DNA of 64,000 nucleotides from Legionella lytica (lineage in GTDB: Bacteria > Pseudomonadota > Gammaproteobacteria > Legionellales > Legionellaceae): assembly GCF_023921225.1 (NCBI RefSeq), contig NZ_CP071527.1, positions 1,268,501-1,332,500 of the forward strand, given 5' to 3'. Positions within the stretch are counted from its first letter, which is position 1; the number at the start of each line of letters is the position of its first letter. The notes under the pieces were generated by a model. That model did no database searches. It saw nothing but the letters and a program-made list of their open reading frames with translations, and was not told the origin of the DNA. Position numbers and translations under genes: made by a program. Below are positions 1 to 7,709 of this stretch, piece by piece.

Positions 1-326
1 GGCGTTTTAGCTAAGACGCGACTAAAACAAGAGCTGGCTTCATTAAAGTTTCTTTCTTGATAATAAATTAACCCTAATACAAACAACATATCACCATCAG
101 TAGGATGTTGTTGCAGATAGGCTTTCGCTAATGTTTTTGCTTGCGCCAGTTTACCTTCCCGTCGTAAGCGTTGCACTTGTTGAAAAGAATAGGGCGAGGC
201 AGCTGATAGTTTTTTATTACTTGGATTTACTAAATGATGGGGTTGATTTATTTGGATAGCTTGAGGTGAGCTCGCCATGGCATCAAAAAACATAAAACAG
301 GAGAGAATTATTATATGCCTTTGCAT
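1..326 (-). CDS. Secreted tetratricopeptide-repeat protein, 3' part outside window
   Basis: An open frame reads leftward from an ATG at 326 and leaves the window without a stop. The first 18 residues (MQRHIIILSCFMFFDAMA) look like a Sec signal peptide. From about residue 45 the helical pattern with RLRREGKLAQAKTLAK and LFVLGLIYYQERNFNEA is typical of TPR units. It lies just upstream of, and on the same strand as, the synthase-type glycosyltransferase at 569-1954. In exopolysaccharide loci a secreted TPR protein often accompanies such a synthase, so a role in polysaccharide export or modification is possible, but that is inference. Neither the C-terminal domain nor the full length can be seen. 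An internal ATG at about 278 would remove the signal peptide and is less likely. Confidence 0.7.
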   Translation of the reverse strand, partial: MQRHIIILSCFMFFDAMASSPQAIQINQPHHLVNPSNKKLSAASPYSFQQVQRLRREGKLAQAKTLAKAYLQQHPTDGDMLFVLGLIYYQERNFNEASSCFSRVLAKT

Positions 327-568
327 CTACAGGCACCTACTGAATAGAGATAAAAAGCAATAAATCAACACGGTACTCTCCTTGTAAATTGTGCAGAAAA
401 TTGAATTATGTATCACGATGCATTAGTGAAAACGTATACCCATTGCGCCATCCGCCTCCAAATATAATCGTGTTGGAGGGGATCGTCAACACTATGTTTA
501 ATTGCTGTTTTTAAATAAATTTTTATTTTAGGGGATTAATTTGATTTGCAATAAATGGGTTGGGCTTA
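327..568. other. Intergenic region with a 7-bp stem hairpin
   Basis: This gap between the glycosyltransferase stop and the TPR protein start holds an inverted repeat, CCTCCAA at 455-461 with TTGGAGG at 473-479 and an 11-nt loop. It could be a weak terminator or an operator ahead of the TPR gene. No gene is seen. Confidence 0.4.
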
Positions 569-1954
569 TTAAAGCGGTTTTCCTAAGATACGATTAATCA
601 GATAACGGAGTGTTGATACCGTACAGTTTATGGCACGAAATTGACGAAAGCCTAACATTTCGGTAAAACACAACCAGATAGATCGAAATACATCACTTCT
701 TTTCCGGTATTTGTTAAAACTAATTACATTCAGAAAAAGCACGGTTAATGTAGCATAGGTAATAAATCCCCACGCTAAAAGCAGTAACCACATCAACATG
801 TACCAATTAATTTGCTGAATATAAACGCATATTAAAAATAATATTAGCGATACAAATTCGATTACTGGTCCGAAAATATCAAATACTATATACAGTGGAA
901 AAGTTAATAAGCCCACAATCCCATATCTTGGGTTGAATAGCATTCCCAAATGTTTGTCTGCGCTTCGCAACATCCCGCGTTGCCATTTATCTCGCTGTTT
1001 CCAGAAGGCTTTCCATGTGGGGGGCATTTCAGTCCAGCAAAAAGCATCTGATGAATGCTTTACTAGATAAGGATATTTATGTTTACGCATGAAATGGTGT
1101 ATTTTGATGGTAATTTCTGCATCATAACTAAAATTTTGTGTATCAAAGCCGTGCATCTGATGTAACAATTCTGTTTCAAACAGTGTAAATGCCCCTGGAA
1201 AGCATAATGCACCGCCAAAAGAGTTTAAACCCGAGCGGCTATAAAGAAAAGAACGCATATGCTCTAAAGCTTGTGATGCGGAAATAAAAGGTTTTGGTAA
1301 TTGATGGGTTAGCATCTTTCCATGAACGACTCGATTACCATTTAAACAATAAACAGTACCACTCACAGCAACACAATGACGGTGGGATAAAAAGGTATAG
1401 ATTAATCGAGTTAATGCTTCGGGCTCTACAATGGTGTCGGCATCTATGGTCATCATAATTGGAGTTTGGCATGCATTTAAACCGGCATTAATTGAATCTG
1501 CAGCACAATTCCAGGGTGAATGCTCCTTATCGATAACCATTAAATTTTTAAATCGTTCGGATTGATAATAATGCTTTATTTTTGATGTTTTTATTAACTG
1601 CTTGCTGGCCACAGGGATTTCATAGAGAAAAAACTCTTTTTTTAATAGTTCCATTGTTCCATCAGTAGAACCATCATTGACAACAATAAACTTGGTATTT
1701 TTATAGTCGCTGTTAAGTCCACTATATAGCATATTTAAAATGCGATGTTCTTCATTAAAGGCAGGAGTAACTACAGTAATAGGCATTAGGTCGAGATGGT
1801 CAATTAATTGATCGATGCCGCCATAAGTTGCTTCTTTGAATTTTTTGAGAATGTCGGGGGCACAGCTAATTAAAAGTATAAAACACCATATATTTAAAAC
1901 GGCAAAATAAGCGAGAATAGCGAATGTTAAAATAACAATGATGTTAAGCATCAT
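569..1954 (-). CDS. Membrane-bound family 2 glycosyltransferase (PgaC/HmsR-like synthase)
   Basis: Processive beta-glycosyltransferase of the GT2 synthase type, expected to use a nucleotide sugar at the inner face of the inner membrane and extrude a polysaccharide. A hydrophobic segment lies at residues 4-32. The GT-A domain follows, with VVNDGSTDG at 91-99 (nucleotide binding), DAD at 171-173 (metal site), a likely catalytic Asp in SYDAE near 278, and QRDKW at 320-324, which is the Q-x-x-x-W signature of processive synthases. Several membrane segments span about 345-415. The length of 461 residues fits PgaC/HmsR or related enzymes. No PgaA, PgaB or PgaD homologue is visible, so the polymer is unknown. 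It shares its strand with the adjacent TPR protein. Confidence 0.85.
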   Translation of the reverse strand: MMLNIIVILTFAILAYFAVLNIWCFILLISCAPDILKKFKEATYGGIDQLIDHLDLMPITVVTPAFNEEHRILNMLYSGLNSDYKNTKFIVVNDGSTDGTMELLKKEFFLYEIPVASKQLIKTSKIKHYYQSERFKNLMVIDKEHSPWNCAADSINAGLNACQTPIMMTIDADTIVEPEALTRLIYTFLSHRHCVAVSGTVYCLNGNRVVHGKMLTHQLPKPFISASQALEHMRSFLYSRSGLNSFGGALCFPGAFTLFETELLHQMHGFDTQNFSYDAEITIKIHHFMRKHKYPYLVKHSSDAFCWTEMPPTWKAFWKQRDKWQRGMLRSADKHLGMLFNPRYGIVGLLTFPLYIVFDIFGPVIEFVSLILFLICVYIQQINWYMLMWLLLLAWGFITYATLTVLFLNVISFNKYRKRSDVFRSIWLCFTEMLGFRQFRAINCTVSTLRYLINRILGKPL

Positions 1955-2225
1955 ATATATAATATTTCCCTTGTAATTTATGCCCTCGGTGCTCTTTTCT
2001 AAGCAAATTTATCCTTATTCAGCAAAAATACAAACGATACTTGTTACCTTATATATTCACAATAGCTAATAACTCCTACAAAAGCATTAATTGTTTACTA
2101 TATTTCTTCATTTTTTAGAAAATACTTAGGGCTGGTGTTTGAAAGTAAGGTAGTGTCATAAGATTGATAAATAAGGTTTTTTATCTATTTATCGATACGT
2201 TTATTGACAAGGAGGACAAGAATAC

Positions 2226-2483
2226 ATGAAAGGTTATAACTTAGTACGTGGCATTATAGGGAGCTCGGGATTGCTCTTTATGTTTGCGCCAAATTATGCC
2301 GGGGCTGCTGAGTCGCAATCTCCTGCACCCCAAAGGATTACATCTTCACACCCAAGCATGAAAGAACTTCAATCCTGGCGCTCAGCTATTATGCGTGTCT
2401 CCCGAGCAAAAAATGGATGTTTTTCTGCTAAATACCCTAAAGCTGAATGGAGTGAGGTTCCTTGTACTAAGGCGCCGACATGA
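2226..2483 (+). CDS. Short secreted protein, probably a C-terminally truncated remnant
   Basis: An 85-residue product with a strong ribosome-binding site (AAGGAGG, about 9 nt before the ATG). The N-terminus contains a hydrophobic stretch ending in an Ala-rich, signal-peptide-like cleavage region near residue 28. The last 25 residues carry the pattern GCFSAKYP...WSEVPC. In my recollection that pattern occurs near the N-terminus of much longer secreted bacterial proteins. The frame stops just after it, exactly where a minus-strand signal-peptide fragment (2467-2589) begins to overlap. I infer that a deletion removed the rest of this gene. It may still be expressed as a small periplasmic peptide. 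Confidence 0.5.
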   Translation: MKGYNLVRGIIGSSGLLFMFAPNYAGAAESQSPAPQRITSSHPSMKELQSWRSAIMRVSRAKNGCFSAKYPKAEWSEVPCTKAPT

Positions 2484-2589
2484 TCATCACTTGGCCACTG
2501 ATTGCATTACCTGCAGCAAAAGCAGCAGTAGAAGAGAATAAAGCTACAGCAAGTATCGATTTTAAAAAGGTTTTTTTTGGTGTTTTCAT
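2467..2589 (-). pseudogene. 5' fragment of a secreted-protein gene (signal peptide only)
   Basis: On the minus strand an ATG at 2589 (or 2601) opens a 40-residue frame. It starts with a textbook Sec signal peptide: Lys-rich n-region (MKTPKKTFLK), hydrophobic core, then STAAFA|A. The frame reads about 14 further residues and meets a stop at 2467-2469. Such a good signal peptide with almost no mature protein suggests that the downstream part was lost. It converges on, and overlaps, the truncated gene at 2226-2483, so both genes look cut by the same event. A real tiny secreted peptide cannot be excluded. Confidence 0.5.
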
Positions 2590-2832
2590 AGCTGATATCA
2601 TCTTTATAATTTATTAATTGAATGAAACCTAATTGAATAGTGGATTACACTGCAGCCCACTCTTGTCCAGTCTAGCATCTGATTTTTAACTTAGCAGTAT
2701 TTTTTAAATCTATTTATTATTTATGAACTTAAGTACGGTTGGCCAAATTAGTAGCCGAAAATTTTTATATCTGCCATTGATTATATAAAGATTGAGCAGT
2801 ATAACGTTGCAGACGGCTTACAGGAGTAGATA
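2590..2832. promoter_or_regulatory. Upstream region of the histidine kinase operon
   Basis: AT-rich non-coding DNA. It must contain the promoter of the two-component operon, and possibly one for the minus-strand fragment. A ribosome-binding site, AGGAG, lies 7 nt before the ATG at 2833. I see no clear inverted repeat. Confidence 0.4.
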
Positions 2833-4323
2833 ATGCCCAAAATTGCACAAACTCATGAGTCTAAAAATTTCTCGGAAGGCCAGGGGGGAGATGCATTAAC
2901 CAATCAATCTTCGAATACTCTTTTAGCAGAACTCAATCAATTGCGCCGAGAGAAAATATACTATCAAAATCAGTTGGACATTTACGAAAAACTTCATGAT
3001 AAAGATCGGAAAGAGTTGAAAAACGCGCTTCTGGAACGCATGCAAGTACAAACCGTTTTGCGCGAAAATAAATCCTGGTTGAATGGGCAAAAAGAAGCAT
3101 TTCAAGCTGCGATGAGTGGTTTACCGTTGACCATATCACTTAAGGCATTGGTTGATACCATTGTCGTTCAGACTAATGGTGCAGCAAGAGCCGCTTTTTA
3201 TCGAATGTCATCCGCGGGTACTGGGTTGTATCATATTGTTGGTATGTCTGAAGAGTATGCAAATGATATTAATGGATTTAAAGTGGGCCCTGATTCGTTG
3301 GCATGTGGTCTTGCGATGTATAAAGGAGAGCCCGTTATTACTCCTGATGTTGAGGAGGAACCATTATGGGGGCCCTTGAGAGATTTAGCTCGCAAGCATA
3401 GCTGTCGTGCCTGCTGGTCTTTTCCCATACGAACTAAGGATGGACCAATAGTTGGTACCTTAGGTATTTATTTCCATGAGCCACGTACACCCACTGCCCA
3501 AGAATTAGAATTAGCCGCTATTCTCACGCATGCAGCGGCAATCATTATTTCTCGTGAACAGGAGTTGGTGGAGCGCACACAAGTAGAAGAAGCGTTACGT
3601 GAAAGCGAAAAGAAGTTGAAGATGTTGCTGCGTTTGCGAGATGAGTTTATTGGTAATGCGAGCCATGAGCTAAATACACCGCTTACTAGTATGATGATTT
3701 ATGCGCAAATACTTGAACAGCAATTCGAAGGAGCCGCTAATTCTCGTCATACGGAAATGGTAATAAAATTACGGGAGCAGGTTGAGCGATTACATGTATT
3801 GATTCGCGATATGTTGGATACTACGCGCTTGGCAGAAGGAAAATTGCAATTAAAGATCACCTCTTTTAATTTACATAATTTAATACAAGAGAAAACTGAA
3901 AATATCCAATTGAATACGAAAAAGCACCGATTGGAACTGCAGCTTAAATCAGTCGAGCAAATTGTAGCTGACGAAGAACGTATTGGGCAGGTTCTTATTA
4001 ACCTTATTTCTAATGCCATAAAATATTCCCCGTTAGGGGGGAAGGTTGTAATTTCCAGTGAAACAATGGGTGATTTTGTAAAAGTAAGCGTTATTGATAA
4101 TGGCATCGGTATTCCCAAAGGAGATTTTGAAAAGATTTTCGAACGTTTTTATCGTGTACTTTCCAATGAAGCAAAAACTTTTCCAGGAATGGGAATAGGG
4201 CTTGCGATTTGTAAAGATATCATTGAGATGCATCGAGGTAGGCTAGAGGTTGAAAGTCAAGAGCGAGTTGGTTCCACGCTTAGCTTTATTATCCCTATTA
4301 AATTTATCGAAGAGAGCGAATGA
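2833..4323 (+). CDS. GAF-domain sensor histidine kinase
   Basis: Cytoplasmic two-component sensor kinase of 496 residues with no evident membrane segment. A coiled coil at about 28-80 leads into a GAF-like sensor domain at about 100-240, with a second short coiled coil at 242-270. The HisKA box has phospho-acceptor His278 in NASHELNTP. The ATPase domain has its N box around Asn394 (LISNAIKYSP), then the G1 motif (DNGIGIP), F box (IFERFYR) and G2 motif (GMGIGLAI). All catalytic motifs look intact. The 3' end overlaps the response regulator start by 4 bp (ATGA), so the two are co-translated partners. The GAF ligand cannot be told from sequence. Confidence 0.9.
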   Translation: MPKIAQTHESKNFSEGQGGDALTNQSSNTLLAELNQLRREKIYYQNQLDIYEKLHDKDRKELKNALLERMQVQTVLRENKSWLNGQKEAFQAAMSGLPLTISLKALVDTIVVQTNGAARAAFYRMSSAGTGLYHIVGMSEEYANDINGFKVGPDSLACGLAMYKGEPVITPDVEEEPLWGPLRDLARKHSCRACWSFPIRTKDGPIVGTLGIYFHEPRTPTAQELELAAILTHAAAIIISREQELVERTQVEEALRESEKKLKMLLRLRDEFIGNASHELNTPLTSMMIYAQILEQQFEGAANSRHTEMVIKLREQVERLHVLIRDMLDTTRLAEGKLQLKITSFNLHNLIQEKTENIQLNTKKHRLELQLKSVEQIVADEERIGQVLINLISNAIKYSPLGGKVVISSETMGDFVKVSVIDNGIGIPKGDFEKIFERFYRVLSNEAKTFPGMGIGLAICKDIIEMHRGRLEVESQERVGSTLSFIIPIKFIEESE

Positions 4324-4667
4324 AAATAATATTATTAGTTGAGGATGATCCTTCGATACAAGATGCGATGCAATTAGTATTTCAAGAGCCGGAATACAAG
4401 CTGCTTCTTTGCAGTAAAGCTGAAGAAGTTCTCGCGGAAAATATGCCAGTACCAGATGTTTATTTGATTGATAAGCAATTATCGGGATTTGATGGTATTG
4501 AGCTGTGTCGTATCCTTAAGATGAATGAACGAACCAAAGCGGTACCGGTTATTATCCTTTCCGCTTCTCCTAATATTAAAGAATTAGCGTTAGAGCTTGG
4601 AGCCAATGATGTTTTGGAAAAACCGTTTAAAATTCAATCGTTAAAGGAAAAAATTTGTTGGATATAG
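4320..4667 (+). CDS. Single-domain response regulator
   Basis: A 115-residue receiver domain with no output domain. The acidic pair Asp9/Asp10, phospho-acceptor Asp51 (YLIDKQ), a Ser in the Thr/Ser position (ILSAS) and the conserved Lys in LEKPFK are all present. Its start overlaps the end of the preceding histidine kinase by 4 bp, which makes that kinase its probable phosphodonor. With no DNA-binding domain it may act by protein interaction or pass phosphate on. The frame ends soon after the fifth helix, the usual length for a stand-alone receiver. Confidence 0.9.
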   Translation: MKIILLVEDDPSIQDAMQLVFQEPEYKLLLCSKAEEVLAENMPVPDVYLIDKQLSGFDGIELCRILKMNERTKAVPVIILSASPNIKELALELGANDVLEKPFKIQSLKEKICWI

Positions 4668-4769
4668 GATACTCGCGAAAGGGTATCCATAAGCCCGGAG
4701 CGAGAGGCGAGATAAATCTGGGGCTCGCGTACACGCTGCGGGGCATAGGTCTTGTTAGAGCGCTACTTT

Positions 4770-5726
4770 TTATAAAAATGCATCACTAAAAATGAGTTTA
4801 GATGGAACCCCAGCGAGAAAAACCTGTTTTTTTAACTTGTCAGTCGTTTCTTTAGGGCCACAGATATAAACGCGTGTTTCTTTAGGTTGATTTAAATGAA
4901 TTAATACACGTTTTTCTATAGATGCCTCAGTATAGCTGCCTTCACTTTTAAGCACGCAGGGATCGTAGATAAAAGAGCTAAATAATGCCGATAAGGTTTC
5001 TAATTCTTCTTGGTAATAAATATCCTCATCACAAAGGCCTCCGTGCACTAAAGTAATTGTTCCTTGATGATTTTGGCTGAGCGCACTTTTAATAATCGCT
5101 ATAAGTGGGGCAAGTCCTGTTCCTGTTCCCGCCAATAACATATCAAAAGCTAATTGCTCAGGGTTGTAGTAATAACAACGGCCAAACGGGCCTCTTAATT
5201 TTACCTTAGTATTTGTGCTTGCTTTATGTAACAGCCATTGCCCAATTATACCGTGATGGTATGCTTTTATCTGTAATTCAATAAATCCTTCATCTTTGGG
5301 AATGTTGGCAATCGAGTAACTTCGAATAGTACCTTCTGGGCTAATTAAGCTAAGATATTGGCCTGGAATCCATTGCTCTAATTGCTCCACCTGTAGTTTT
5401 ACTTGAATTACATTATGATTGAGCATTTTTAAGCCCATTATCTGCGCGCTAACCTCGCATTCCGCACTTTCAGGTGTCATGACGTTCAAGGGTGTTTCTG
5501 GTTGGGCAAGGCAGGCCAAAAAATAGCCTTGAGCTTTAAGTGTGTCAGGTAATCCTTCTTGCCAGGAGGAGGGAATTACTTCATCGTTTGTTTTAATCAA
5601 ACAGGATTGGCAAATACCCGCCTGACAGGAGTTTGGGTAATCAACACCGTGACGAAGTAGGCACTGTAGTACATTTTCCTGGGGATCTAAGGTATAGGAT
5701 TGGTTTTTAAATGCGATAGTACTCAT
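4770..5726 (-). CDS. [2Fe-2S] ferredoxin-NAD(P)H flavin oxidoreductase, partner of the truncated haemoglobin
   Basis: Electron-transfer flavoprotein of 318 residues. An N-terminal plant-type [2Fe-2S] domain carries Cys34, Cys39, Cys42 and Cys72 (CQAGICQSC then ACLA). A ferredoxin-reductase module follows, with the FAD motif RSYSIAN, the nucleotide-binding loop AGTGTGLAP and the C-terminal YICGP motif. Its start overlaps the stop of the truncated globin gene by 4 bp (ATGA). The likely role is NAD(P)H-dependent reduction of that globin, so the two together could do what flavohaemoglobin does as one chain: nitric oxide dioxygenation. The divergent NsrR-like gene supports this. Use with another oxygenase partner remains possible. 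Confidence 0.85.
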   Translation of the reverse strand: MSTIAFKNQSYTLDPQENVLQCLLRHGVDYPNSCQAGICQSCLIKTNDEVIPSSWQEGLPDTLKAQGYFLACLAQPETPLNVMTPESAECEVSAQIMGLKMLNHNVIQVKLQVEQLEQWIPGQYLSLISPEGTIRSYSIANIPKDEGFIELQIKAYHHGIIGQWLLHKASTNTKVKLRGPFGRCYYYNPEQLAFDMLLAGTGTGLAPLIAIIKSALSQNHQGTITLVHGGLCDEDIYYQEELETLSALFSSFIYDPCVLKSEGSYTEASIEKRVLIHLNQPKETRVYICGPKETTDKLKKQVFLAGVPSKLIFSDAFL

Positions 5727-6094
5727 ATGCGCCCCAATACATCATTGCGGACACTATTGGCAATAGCTGCTACGTGCTCAATATCTTCATCTGTTGCCCC
5801 TAATTCTTTGAGCGTTGCACCTAAATGTTCAATAACAATGTCTACGTGCGTGTCATTTAAACCACGCTTAAGCAAATGAGCATGTCCTTCACGCATATTT
5901 TTTCCACTGTAATGATTCGGGCCGCCAAACACCATGGTCAAAAATCCTTTTTGCTTCAGAATTTGCTGGTCCATATCAATATCATCAAAAAAATAGCTAA
6001 CCCGTTCATCGGTAAGCATTTTACGATAAAAAATATCAACAGCTGTATTTACTGCATTTTGACCACCAAGGCGGTTAAATAATGACTCTGACAT
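5723..6094 (-). CDS. Truncated haemoglobin (group I type)
   Basis: A 123-residue 2/2 globin. It shows the N-terminal LFxRLGG, FYRKML with a Tyr at the B10-like position (residue 23), the GGPNHYSG turn and proximal His71 in REGHAHL. It probably binds O2 and NO at haem in the cytoplasm. It is the first gene of a two-gene operon with the [2Fe-2S] reductase, and it is transcribed away from an NsrR-like repressor with a matching operator palindrome between them. NO detoxification is therefore the favoured role. Family membership is clear; the reaction is inferred from context. Confidence 0.9.
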   Translation of the reverse strand: MSESLFNRLGGQNAVNTAVDIFYRKMLTDERVSYFFDDIDMDQQILKQKGFLTMVFGGPNHYSGKNMREGHAHLLKRGLNDTHVDIVIEHLGATLKELGATDEDIEHVAAIANSVRNDVLGRI

Positions 6095-6106
6095 AGAAAC
6101 TCCTTA

Positions 6107-6129
6107 AAGGTGTATTTGCAATACATCTT
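6107..6129. promoter_or_regulatory. Predicted NsrR operator, 23-bp palindrome
   Basis: Two 11-bp arms, AAGGTGTATTT and CAATACATCTT, flank a central G at 6118. The arms match at 9 of 11 positions when one is reverse-complemented. The half-site AAG-TGTATT agrees with the known NsrR half-site AAGATGYATTT as I recall it. The palindrome starts 12 bp upstream of the globin ATG and lies between the divergent globin and NsrR-like genes, so binding could repress both. Confidence 0.75.
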
Positions 6130-6173
6130 ATAAAGATAAATAATTAGAGTCAAGAACACAATGGGATTTAATT

Positions 6174-6617
6174 ATGCAGCTTACGCAATTTACCGACTAT
6201 TCATTACGCGCTTTGATTTATATCGCTCTTAGGAAAGGATCATGCACGATTAAAGACATTACCGATGCCTATGAAATTTCTAATAACCACATGGTGAAAA
6301 TTATTCATAATTTAGGCAAACTTGGATTGATTAAGACGACTCGTGGAAAAAATGGGGGCATCTTAATGGCTGCTCAACCTGAATTTGTTAATTTAGGACA
6401 ATTGGTTGTCCAATTGGAGCCACATTTTGATTTGGTACCTTGTTTTAATAAAACAAAAGCTAATTGTTGTATCGCCCCTGCATGTAAACTAAAGGGTATA
6501 CTGCATGAGGCTCGGGCGGCTTTTATGGCGATACTGGGACAGTATACTTTAGCCGATGTATTACATAACCCAAGCCAGTTAGCCGCTTTTTTGAATATAA
6601 AGCAAGAAGAGCTCTAA
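6174..6617 (+). CDS. nsrR: Rrf2-family repressor, NsrR-like
   Basis: A 147-residue Rrf2 protein. The N-terminal winged helix starts MQLTQFTDYSLRALIY, and the recognition region is SNNHMVKIIHNL. Cys90, Cys98/Cys99 and Cys104 form the cluster-binding loop expected of an [Fe-S] sensor, with spacing close to NsrR (three Cys within about 15 residues). NsrR senses NO by nitrosylation of its cluster and then releases DNA. The gene is divergent from a globin/reductase operon with an NsrR-type palindrome in between, which is strong context. IscR and RirA are alternatives within the family, but they fit the Cys spacing and neighbours less well. Confidence 0.8.
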   Translation: MQLTQFTDYSLRALIYIALRKGSCTIKDITDAYEISNNHMVKIIHNLGKLGLIKTTRGKNGGILMAAQPEFVNLGQLVVQLEPHFDLVPCFNKTKANCCIAPACKLKGILHEARAAFMAILGQYTLADVLHNPSQLAAFLNIKQEEL

Positions 6618-6652
6618 TGGGGCCTTAGGCATAAACCACCCGTTAAGAGGCA

Positions 6653-7549
6653 TCAAATTATTTTTTGTGCGAGTAAGATACCGAATATACCCGATATTTG
6701 TTTTCCTGAAGCATCTTGCTTATGCAGGTGACCTATTGATTCTTTGTATTCGAGTATTGACCAGCCGCTGTCTTGATAGAGATGATAAAGCTCCTCTTTT
6801 TCGGGCAGAAACGTGAACGAGTCGGGTAGTGGGTAGAGCTCTGATTGAATAGGGAAGACTAAAAAATGATATCCATGCTTATTAGTTATCTCTTGAAGCT
6901 CAGTGAGTAAAGTGGGAACCCGCTGAGGGTTTAAAAATTGCAAGCTCACTGTAGAGATCACTAAATCATAATGGTCGGCTTCAAGGCCCAAAGGTTGATT
7001 TAAATCATGCACTTGAGTTAGTACCTCAGTCAGTGCTTCTTTTTGAGCGATATTTTGAATGGTTTCTATGGCTTCTTGGTTCTGATCAACGCCTTTTATA
7101 CGATGCCCCATTTGTGCTAAATACAATAAATTTCTGCCGGACCCACAACCTACATCAAGGATGGATGCCCAGTGTAAGTGCTGCAAATAAGTCTGATAAA
7201 CGTACATTAAATCACCGTGTACTGCAGCTAATCCGTATTTTTTATTAAAGTAACGTTGAGGCATGCAATAAAACTCAAGAGTTGCTTTAAATGATTCACT
7301 GGCAGGAATGATTTTATGCCAGGCAGCAGGGGGAATTAGCACATCGGGCTGTTCTTTATTGACTAGAATATGTGAGAGTTCTTCTCCCTGTCCATTTAAG
7401 AACACAAAATCAATAGCCCCTTCTTTTAGGGAAAGTTTAGCCCAGGTTCCTTCCTTCGTACTGTGTTTTTCCAGGAAAAATTTCAGTTTCCCATGATTGT
7501 CAATGTCCGTTTGCTTATAGCAGAGTAACTCATTATAGTTTGATGCCAT
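6653..7549 (-). CDS. tehB: TehB-like SAM-dependent methyltransferase with N-terminal DUF1971 domain
   Basis: A 298-residue protein with two domains. Residues 1-105 form a cupin-like N-terminal domain (the IPPAAWHK motif is typical). Residues 110-298 form a class I methyltransferase with motif I LDVGCGSGRN at 131-140, an acidic residue in KGVDQN, and motif IV-like DLVISTVSLQFL. This architecture is that of the long TehB form known from Haemophilus, which methylates tellurite and probably other soft nucleophiles in the cytoplasm. No TehA exporter is nearby. It converges on the NsrR-like gene with a 35-bp gap and appears monocistronic. Confidence 0.85.
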   Translation of the reverse strand: MASNYNELLCYKQTDIDNHGKLKFFLEKHSTKEGTWAKLSLKEGAIDFVFLNGQGEELSHILVNKEQPDVLIPPAAWHKIIPASESFKATLEFYCMPQRYFNKKYGLAAVHGDLMYVYQTYLQHLHWASILDVGCGSGRNLLYLAQMGHRIKGVDQNQEAIETIQNIAQKEALTEVLTQVHDLNQPLGLEADHYDLVISTVSLQFLNPQRVPTLLTELQEITNKHGYHFLVFPIQSELYPLPDSFTFLPEKEELYHLYQDSGWSILEYKESIGHLHKQDASGKQISGIFGILLAQKII

Positions 7550-7709
7550 GATTTCTCCTTATATTCAGCCAATTATACGTCAAGTTGAAGGAACTTGCTT
7601 TTAGACTGCCCTCATTTAAGTGACCATAAAAAACAACAATTGTATTAATGTTGACCAGTGCATCTGCTTTTGTTAAACTCCGCTTTTTTAAAATACTAAG
7701 GAATGATTC

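Noticed and set aside
3747..4118. 123-residue minus-strand frame inside the histidine kinase gene
   Set aside because: The plus strand encodes intact HisKA and ATPase motifs here, so this is a shadow frame.
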